Positions 58,200-64,000 of a stretch of 64,000 nucleotides of DNA are shown here, one piece after another. The first letter of the stretch is position 1, and each line of letters starts with the position of its first letter. Position numbers and translations under genes: made by a program. This stretch comes from Enterobacter sp. 638 (GTDB lineage Bacteria > Pseudomonadota > Gammaproteobacteria > Enterobacterales > Enterobacteriaceae), in the NCBI RefSeq assembly GCF_000016325.1, contig NC_009436.1, forward strand, positions 992,001 to 1,056,000, written 5' to 3'. Below the pieces are notes generated by a model. That model searched no databases and was not told the DNA's origin. It saw only the letters and a list, made by a program, of their open reading frames with translations.

Positions 58200-61100
58200 A
58201 TGTTGCACTATTCTCGCTTGCAAAACCCTGTTTTTGCCTTAATTTTCTCCGTGCTGGTTTTCTTGATGACGGCACCTGCCTCCTGGGCGCGAGCTGAAAA
58301 CAGCTCCGAGCTCCCGGCGCGTGCGGATGTTCAGTCGCAAGTGGACACGCTCAACAAACAAAAAGACCTCACGCCGCAGGATAAACTCGTCCTGGCCGAT
58401 CTGACGGAAACGCTGGAAACGCTCGATAAACTCGAGCGCGTGAAGACGGAAACCACTCAGCTGCGTCAGAAAGTGGCCGAAGCGCCTGCGAAAATGCGTC
58501 AGGCTACCGCATCGCTTAGCGCGTTGAGCGACGTGGATAACGACGATGAAACCCGCAAAACGCTGACGACACTCTCGCTGCGCCAGCTTGAATCGCGGAT
58601 GACGCAACTGCTCGACGATTTACAAACCGGGCAGAGCGATCTCGCGACATACAACAGCCAACTGGTCTCCCTGCAAACGCAGCCGGAACGCGTTCAGAAC
58701 GCGATGTACACCGCCTCGCAACAGCTTCAGCAGATTCGTAACCGCCTGAACGGGACGACGATGGGAGAGGGCGCGCTGCGTCCCACTCAACAAACGCTTT
58801 TACTGGGGCAGCAAGCGCTGCTCAACGCGCAAATTGACCAGCAGCGTAAAAGTCTGGAAGGCAATACCGTTTTGCAGGATACCCTGCAAAAGCAACGTGA
58901 TTATGTCACGGCGAACATTAATCGTCTGGAACACCAGCTTCAGCTCTTGCAGGAAGCGGTGAACAGCAAACGTCTGACGCTCACTGAAAAAACCGCGCAG
59001 GAAGCCGTCTCGCCGGACGAAACCACGCGCATCCAGACGAATCCCCTGGTTAAGCAAGAGCTGGATGTGAACCATCAGCTCAGCCAGCGCCTAATCCAGG
59101 CGACAGAGAGCGGAAACTCGCTGGTTCAGCAAAATATTAAAGTTAAAAACTGGCTGGATCGCGCGCTGCAGGCGGAACGCAATATCAAAGAACAGATTGC
59201 GGTGCTGAAGGGCAGTCTGCTTTTATCGCGCATTCTCTATCAGCAGCAGCAGACGCTGCCTTCCGCCGATGAGCTGGAAGACATGACGAATCGTATTGCC
59301 GATTTGCGTCTTGAGCAGTTTGAAGTGAATCAGCAGCGCGATGCGCTTTTCCAGAGCGACGCTTTTGTCGCGAAAGTGGAAGATGGCCATTCCAGCGAAG
59401 TGAATGACGAAGTCCACGATGCGCTATTGCAGGTAGTGGATATGCGCCGCGAGCTGCTCGACCAGCTCAACAAACAGCTGGGTAATCAGCTGATGATGGC
59501 GATCAATCTGCAAATCAACCAGCAGCAGCTGGTGAGCGTATCGAAAAGTCTGCAGGAAATTCTGACTCAGCAAATCTTCTGGGTGAACAGCAATAAACCG
59601 ATGGACTGGGACTGGGTGAAATCCTTCCCTGAAACGCTGAAATCCCAGATCAAGAGCATGAAAATTACCGTGAACTGGGAGAAAGCCTGGCCTGCGGTGA
59701 TGATTGCCTTCCTCGCAGGTTTGCCGTTGCTGTTGATTGCGGGCGTGATTCGCTGGCGTCTCGGCTGGATGAGAAAATACCAGGAGAAGCTGGCCGACGA
59801 AGTGGGGCAGCTGCGTAATGACAGCCAGCTTCACACGCCAAAAGCGATCCTTATCGATCTGATCCGCGCGATGCCGATCTGCCTGGTGATTCTGGCCGTT
59901 GGCCTGATTCTGCTGACCATGCAGCTCAACATCAGCGATCTGCTGTGGGCGTTCAGTAAAAAACTGGCGCTGTTCTGGCTGGTATTCGGCTTGTGCTGGA
60001 AAGTGCTGGAAAAAGACGGCGTGGCAGTGCGTCACTTCAATATGCCTGAGCAGCTTACCAGCCACTGGCGTCGCCAGATTGTGCGCGTGAGTCTGGCGCT
60101 GTTACCGCTGCATTTCTGGTCGGTTGTGGCAGAGCTTTCTCCGCTGCATCTGATGGACGATGTGCTCGGCCAGCTTGCTATTTTCCTCAACCTGCTGCTG
60201 ATTGCCGTGCTGATGTGGCCGATGTGCCGCGACAGCTGGCGCGACAAAGAGTCGCACAACATCCGGCTGATCACCGTTACCGTGCTGGCGATCATTCCGC
60301 TGGCGCTGATGGTACTCACCGCGACGGGCTATTTCTACACCACGCTGCGCCTGTCGGGCCGCTGGATTGAAACCGTTTATCTGGTAATCCTCTGGAACCT
60401 GCTGTATCAGACGGTGCTGCGTGGCCTGAGCGTTGCAGCGCGCCGTATTGCCTATCGCCGTGCGCTGGCGCGTCGGCAAAATATGGTAAAAGAGGGCGCA
60501 GAAGGGGCAGAGCCGCAAGAAGAGCCGACCATCGCGCTCGAACAGGTTAACCAGCAGACGTTGCGTATCACCATGTTGGTAATGGTGGCGCTGTTTGGCG
60601 TGGTGTTCTGGGCGATTTGGTCAGACCTGATCACCGTATTCGCCTATCTCGACAGCATCACCCTGTGGCAGTACAACGGCACCGAAGCCGGTACGGCGGT
60701 GATGAAAAGCGTCACCATGGGCAGCCTGCTGTTTGCGCTGGTTTCGTCGATGGTTGCGTGGGCGCTGATCCGCAACTTGCCTGGCTTGCTGGAAGTGCTG
60801 GTGCTCTCGCGTCTGAACATGCGACAGGGCTCTTCGTACGCCATCACCACTATCCTGAACTACGTGATTCTGGTGGCGGGGGCAATGACCGTCTTCGGGT
60901 CGCTTGGCGTCTCGTGGGATAAACTTCAGTGGCTGGCCGCCGCGCTCTCCGTGGGTCTTGGTTTTGGCTTGCAGGAGATCTTCGGTAACTTCGTTTCCGG
61001 TCTGATTATCCTGTTCGAGCGCCCGGTGCGTATCGGCGACACCGTGACCATCGGCACCTTCTCGGGTACGGTCAGCAAGATCCGCATTCGTGCGACCACG

Positions 61101-61547
61101 ATTACCGATTTCGATCGCAAAGAGGTGATCATCCCGAACAAGGCGTTTGTGACCGAGCGTCTGATCAACTGGTCGCTTTCCGACACCATTACGCGCGTGG
61201 TGATCCGTCTCGGCGTAGCGTACGGTTCCGATCTCGACAGGGTGAAAGAAGTTCTGCTGCAGGCAGCGATGGAGCATCCAAAAGTGATGCACGATCCGGC
61301 TCCGGCGGTGTTCTTCACCACCTTTGGCCCAAGCACGCTGGATCACGAGCTGCGTTTATATGTGCGTGAACTGCGCGATCGCAGCTATGCCGTCGATGAG
61401 CTGAACCGCACCATCGACCGCCTGTGCCGCGAAAACGGCATTAATATCGCCTTCAACCAACTTGAAGTTCACCTGCGCAATGAGAAAGGTGATGAGCATA
61501 CGGAAGTGAAGCGCGAAATTAAGGGCGACGACCCTACGCCAGCCTGA
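58200..61547 (+). CDS. mscK: Mechanosensitive channel MscK
   Basis: Potassium-modulated large MscS-family channel (KefA), 1115 aa. A signal peptide (to about residue 32), a long periplasmic coiled-coil-rich domain and about eleven helices are present. The conserved MscS core near the end has LSVGLGFGLQEIFGNFVSGLIILFERPVRIGDTVTIG. The start at 58200 (MLHYSRLQNPVF) was chosen because upstream in-frame codons to 58035 overlap acrR. The ribosome site is weak. Confidence 0.94.
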   Translation: MLHYSRLQNPVFALIFSVLVFLMTAPASWARAENSSELPARADVQSQVDTLNKQKDLTPQDKLVLADLTETLETLDKLERVKTETTQLRQKVAEAPAKMRQATASLSALSDVDNDDETRKTLTTLSLRQLESRMTQLLDDLQTGQSDLATYNSQLVSLQTQPERVQNAMYTASQQLQQIRNRLNGTTMGEGALRPTQQTLLLGQQALLNAQIDQQRKSLEGNTVLQDTLQKQRDYVTANINRLEHQLQLLQEAVNSKRLTLTEKTAQEAVSPDETTRIQTNPLVKQELDVNHQLSQRLIQATESGNSLVQQNIKVKNWLDRALQAERNIKEQIAVLKGSLLLSRILYQQQQTLPSADELEDMTNRIADLRLEQFEVNQQRDALFQSDAFVAKVEDGHSSEVNDEVHDALLQVVDMRRELLDQLNKQLGNQLMMAINLQINQQQLVSVSKSLQEILTQQIFWVNSNKPMDWDWVKSFPETLKSQIKSMKITVNWEKAWPAVMIAFLAGLPLLLIAGVIRWRLGWMRKYQEKLADEVGQLRNDSQLHTPKAILIDLIRAMPICLVILAVGLILLTMQLNISDLLWAFSKKLALFWLVFGLCWKVLEKDGVAVRHFNMPEQLTSHWRRQIVRVSLALLPLHFWSVVAELSPLHLMDDVLGQLAIFLNLLLIAVLMWPMCRDSWRDKESHNIRLITVTVLAIIPLALMVLTATGYFYTTLRLSGRWIETVYLVILWNLLYQTVLRGLSVAARRIAYRRALARRQNMVKEGAEGAEPQEEPTIALEQVNQQTLRITMLVMVALFGVVFWAIWSDLITVFAYLDSITLWQYNGTEAGTAVMKSVTMGSLLFALVSSMVAWALIRNLPGLLEVLVLSRLNMRQGSSYAITTILNYVILVAGAMTVFGSLGVSWDKLQWLAAALSVGLGFGLQEIFGNFVSGLIILFERPVRIGDTVTIGTFSGTVSKIRIRATTITDFDRKEVIIPNKAFVTERLINWSLSDTITRVVIRLGVAYGSDLDRVKEVLLQAAMEHPKVMHDPAPAVFFTTFGPSTLDHELRLYVRELRDRSYAVDELNRTIDRLCRENGINIAFNQLEVHLRNEKGDEHTEVKREIKGDDPTPA

Positions 61548-61593
61548 TTTTTCCCGGCTTGAACGCTGGCTTGATTCTGGAAAGCTGGCTTGA

Positions 61594-61779
61594 TTACATT
61601 CCCTCTCCCGGTGGGAGAGGGGTAGGGTGAGTGCATCCAGCCTTCACCTTGCTTTCAAAATCCTGCGTCACAATTTCCAGCGCTTTCAGCACCGTTTCGG
61701 GCGGAAGATCGTGATTTTCCAGCAGCATAATCAGATCGACGGCCAGTTTGACCTCATCCGGTGCGTTTTCCAGCGACAT
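61594..61779 (-). CDS. rsmS: RsmS (YbaM) with repeat-derived C-terminus
   Basis: Small DUF2496 protein, 61 aa. It begins [31 protein letters not shown], as in E. coli YbaM, which has about 53 residues. RsmS affects the Rsm/secretion pathway in Pectobacterium; its function here is unclear. The last residues ([13 protein letters not shown]) are read from the REP-like repeat rather than conserved. The start at 61779 has GGAGAG upstream. It lies just after priC. Confidence 0.85.
   Translation of the reverse strand: MSLENAPDEVKLAVDLIMLLENHDLPPETVLKALEIVTQDFESKVKAGCTHPTPLPPGEGM
61598..61637. repeat. REP-like palindrome at the end of rsmS
   Basis: CCCTCTCCCGGTGGGAGAGG with the tail GGTAGGGTGAGTGCATCCAG is the same repeat family as in the three units after amtB (31.8-32.0 kb). 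It overlaps the 3' end of the rsmS gene. Confidence 0.8.
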
Positions 61780-61790
61780 TTTTCTCTCCA

Positions 61791-62318
61791 TTAACGGGTC
61801 ATACGCGCAATCACGCGTTCGATCTCTTCCAGCGCCTGACGACAACGCGTGATACGGCTTTCCAGCGCGCTGACTTCACGCATTAACCGCTGCTGATCGT
61901 CCAGCGTTTCGGCGGATTCTAGCTGCTTTTCTCGATCCCGTTTCATCTCAAACAGTCGACGCTCAAATTCCTGATGCTCCAGCCGTTTGCGCTGCCATTT
62001 TCCTGCGCCGGGCGACGCGCTATCCCAGGCGCGCAGCGGCCATGCGCTAATCTCGCGATGCAGGGCGGTGATCTGCTCGGTCAGATGCCCCGCAAGCCAC
62101 GCCACCTGCTCAGGCTGTGCCTGGTTAACGGCGCGCTGCAACTCATCAAAGTGAGCCTGCGCTTCATCAAGATAATCTTTCATGAGCGTGCTGCGGGTGC
62201 GGAACAACTGCCTGTCAAAGCGGGGTTTCAGCGTCGCGTGCTGCATCAGCGGTGAGGCCTGCGCACGCAGGGTGATCAGCTGATTTTGCAGGGTTTCCAA
62301 AAGCAAGGCTGTTTTCAA
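61791..62318 (-). CDS. priC: Primosomal replication protein N'' (PriC)
   Basis: 175 aa helical protein that reloads DnaB at stalled forks in the PriC restart pathway. Conserved segments are WDSASPG and [15 protein letters not shown]. The length is that of E. coli. It forms an operon with rsmS, and ybaN runs the other way from a 50-bp spacer. Confidence 0.95.
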   Translation of the reverse strand: MKTALLLETLQNQLITLRAQASPLMQHATLKPRFDRQLFRTRSTLMKDYLDEAQAHFDELQRAVNQAQPEQVAWLAGHLTEQITALHREISAWPLRAWDSASPGAGKWQRKRLEHQEFERRLFEMKRDREKQLESAETLDDQQRLMREVSALESRITRCRQALEEIERVIARMTR

Positions 62319-62368
62319 TCCGCTCTCCAGTGGTAAAGTAGCCGTTCAGTTTGATAACGATTCGCATT

Positions 62369-62746
62369 ATGAAGCGTACTATTTTAATCATCATTGGCTG
62401 GCTTGCGGTAGTGCTTGGCACGTTGGGCGTGGTTTTACCGCTCTTGCCGACCACGCCGTTTATTCTGCTGGCGGCCTGGTGTTTTGCCCGCTCGTCGCCG
62501 CGATTCCACCAATGGCTGCTTTATCGCTCGTGGTTTGGTGGCTATCTGCGCCACTGGCAACAATACCGGGCGATGCCGCCTGGGGCAAAGCCTCGCGCCA
62601 TTGCGGTGATCCTCATGACCTTTGCCATTTCATTGTGGCTGGTCAAGATGATGTGGGTACGCATCCTGTTGCTGGTGATTCTCTCCTGCCTGCTATTCTT
62701 TATGTGGCGAATTCCGGTCGTTGATGAAAAACAACAAAAGCACTGA
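62369..62746 (+). CDS. ybaN: DUF454 membrane protein YbaN
   Basis: 125 aa inner-membrane protein of unknown function with four hydrophobic segments. The family pattern is WLAVVLGTLGVVLPLLPTTP and FARSSPRFHQWLLYRSWFGGYL. The start at 62369 (MKRTILIIIGW) matches E. coli. Confidence 0.93.
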   Translation: MKRTILIIIGWLAVVLGTLGVVLPLLPTTPFILLAAWCFARSSPRFHQWLLYRSWFGGYLRHWQQYRAMPPGAKPRAIAVILMTFAISLWLVKMMWVRILLLVILSCLLFFMWRIPVVDEKQQKH

Positions 62747-62831
62747 AGAGCGCTTATGGCTGTTGCAATTATCCCGCGCAGCCAGTAAATTCGACCGTTT
62801 TCGAGCACAGGTGCGCCTGGTCAAAGGTTAA
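62724..62831 (+). CDS. Possible 35-aa small protein
   Basis: The ATG at 62724 lies in another frame inside the end of ybaN and the ORF runs to a TAA at 62831. It encodes MKNNKSTEERLWLLQLSR and AASKFDRFRAQVRLVKG. It is charged and helix-prone. No clear ribosome site is visible, and conservation was not tested, so it may be a chance ORF. Confidence 0.3.
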   Translation: MKNNKSTEERLWLLQLSRAASKFDRFRAQVRLVKG

Positions 62832-62900
62832 TCAATTGTAACTTTGACCGTACTTTTCTGCACACCGTGGGTAACACCGTTTTTAACCAGGCATACATTT

Positions 62901-63452
62901 ATGACCGCAACTGCGCAGCAGCTTGAATATCTGAAAAACAGCATCAAAAGCATCCAGGATTATCCAAAGCCTGGCATTCTTTTCCGTGATGTCACCAGCT
63001 TGCTGGAAGACCCGAAAGCGTACGCACTCAGCATTGAACTGCTGGTTGAGCGTTACAAAAACGCCGGGATCACCAAAGTAGTAGGAACAGAAGCGCGTGG
63101 CTTCCTGTTTGGCGCACCGGTTGCGCTCGAGATGGGCGTGGGCTTTGTACCGGTACGTAAACCGCGTAAATTGCCACGTGAAACCATTGCTGAAAGTTAT
63201 GAGCTGGAATACGGCACCGATCAGCTTGAAATCCATGTTGATGCGATTAAACCGGGCGATAAAGTGCTGGTTGTCGACGATCTGCTGGCAACGGGTGGCA
63301 CGATCGAAGCGACCGTGAAACTGATCCGCCGTCTGGGTGGCGAAGTGACCGACGCGGCCTTCATCATCAATCTGTTCGATCTGGGCGGCGAACAGCGCCT
63401 GGAAAAACAGGGCATCACCAGCTACAGTCTCGTTCCTTTCCCGGGTCATTAA
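62901..63452 (+). CDS. apt: Adenine phosphoribosyltransferase
   Basis: Purine salvage enzyme that forms AMP from adenine and PRPP. The 183 aa product has the PRPP-binding motif [13 protein letters not shown] near 123-135 and the flexible loop [13 protein letters not shown]. The start at 62901 ([11 protein letters not shown]) matches E. coli. Confidence 0.97.
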
Positions 63453-63465
63453 TCCCGACTCCCGC

Positions 63466-63488
63466 AACCTCGCCCAACGGGTGAGGTT
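63466..63488 (+). other. Hairpin between apt and dnaX
   Basis: AACCTCGCCC and GGGTGAGGTT form a ten-pair stem (one G-T pair) with a 3-nt loop. No T run follows, so termination would be weak. dnaX begins 52 bp later. Confidence 0.55.
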
Positions 63489-63540
63489 GTGTTAGCATGA
63501 CCCCCCTGAATTCCACCTTCCAGCGTTGCAGAGCCTGCCC

Positions 63541-64000
63541 ATGAGTTATCAGGTGTTAGCCCGAAAATGGCGACCCCAAACCTTCGCTGACGTTGTCGGC
63601 CAGGAACATGTGCTGACCGCCCTGGCGAACGGTTTATCGCTAGGACGTATTCATCACGCGTATCTATTTTCCGGCACGCGCGGCGTCGGCAAAACGTCTA
63701 TTGCCCGTTTGCTGGCAAAAGGCCTCAACTGCGAAACCGGGATCACCGCCACACCGTGCGGCGTATGTGATAACTGCCGTGAAATCGAGCAGGGGCGTTT
63801 TGTCGATCTGATTGAGATCGATGCTGCATCGCGCACGAAAGTCGAAGACACCCGCGATCTGCTGGATAACGTGCAGTACGCCCCGGCGCGTGGCCGCTTC
63901 AAGGTCTATTTGATCGATGAAGTGCACATGCTGTCGCGCCACAGCTTTAACGCCCTGCTGAAAACGCTGGAAGAGCCGCCATCGCATGTCAAATTCCTGC
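63541..64000 (+). CDS. dnaX: DNA polymerase III tau/gamma subunit (partial)
   Basis: Clamp-loader ATPase; the 3' part is outside the window. The 153 codons seen start [21 protein letters not shown]. Walker A is GTRGVGKT (residues 45-52). The zinc cysteines 64, 73, 76 and 79 are in GLNCETG...CGVCDNC. The Walker B region is [10 protein letters not shown]. The internal frameshift that makes gamma lies beyond the window. Confidence 0.96.
   Translation, partial: MSYQVLARKWRPQTFADVVGQEHVLTALANGLSLGRIHHAYLFSGTRGVGKTSIARLLAKGLNCETGITATPCGVCDNCREIEQGRFVDLIEIDAASRTKVEDTRDLLDNVQYAPARGRFKVYLIDEVHMLSRHSFNALLKTLEEPPSHVKFL

Noticed and set aside
60621..61346. A 241-codon frame antisense to mscK
   Set aside because: mscK is supported by conserved MscS motifs; the antisense frame is His/Arg/Asp-rich as is typical of antisense frames.
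61564..61596. Duplicated GCTGGCTTGATT between mscK and rsmS
   Set aside because: A short direct repeat of 12 bp with no accompanying structure; probably a local slippage event.

Overview
The window is chromosomal DNA of an enteric gammaproteobacterium. Its gene order is close to that of the Escherichia coli panE-cyo-clp/lon-acr-dnaX region, but the extra genes (a lac cluster here, a PTS/enolase-superfamily locus, a cysteine synthase-like gene beside decR) point to the Enterobacter/Lelliottia group. The genus call rests on gene order and protein similarity recalled from memory. No rRNA or tRNA gene, prophage, transposase or CRISPR array was seen.

Regions 1-10.5 kb: the end of panE, yajQ, yajR, the cytochrome bo3 operon cyoABCDE (minus strand, with a recognisable promoter and a terminator), then ampG and lipoprotein gene yajG. 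Regions 10.8-21.2 kb: a protein quality-control block, bolA, tig, clpP, clpX, lon, hupB, ppiD, ybaV and fadM, with heat-shock type (sigma-32) promoters before clpP and lon and a FadR-like site before fadM. Regions 21.2-34.5 kb: queC, ybaE, cof, a cysteine synthase-like gene divergent from decR, the heterodimeric ABC exporter mdlAB, the nitrogen pair glnK-amtB behind a sigma-54 promoter and NtrC site, tesB, ybaY, atl and a GNAT gene, then the 4.5S RNA gene ffs.

Regions 34.7-50.5 kb hold the accessory content, split by the conserved genes ybaA and pdeB. First come a two-gene AT-rich module (ribbon-helix-helix protein plus a 71-aa partner), a MocR regulator divergent from a YczE membrane protein, and lacI-lacZ without lacY or lacA. 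Then come a GntR regulator, a ManD-like enolase-superfamily enzyme and a PTS IIBC permease, the zinc-independent ribosomal protein paralogues rpmE2-rpmJ2 behind a Zur box, and a second MocR regulator divergent from a RimJ/RimL-like acetyltransferase. Regions 50.4-64 kb return to the conserved order: ylaC, maa, hha-tomB, acrAB/acrR, mscK, rsmS-priC, ybaN, apt and the start of dnaX.

The most notable non-coding signals are: an exact 17-bp lac operator duplicated upstream of lacI and at lacZ; an NtrC site that coincides with the mdlB terminator; three tandem 93-bp units after amtB, each carrying a terminator hairpin and a REP-like palindrome; and a related palindrome that supplies the last codons of rsmS. 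No clearly new defence or mobile system was found. The 35.0-35.5 kb module is the best candidate for something undescribed.
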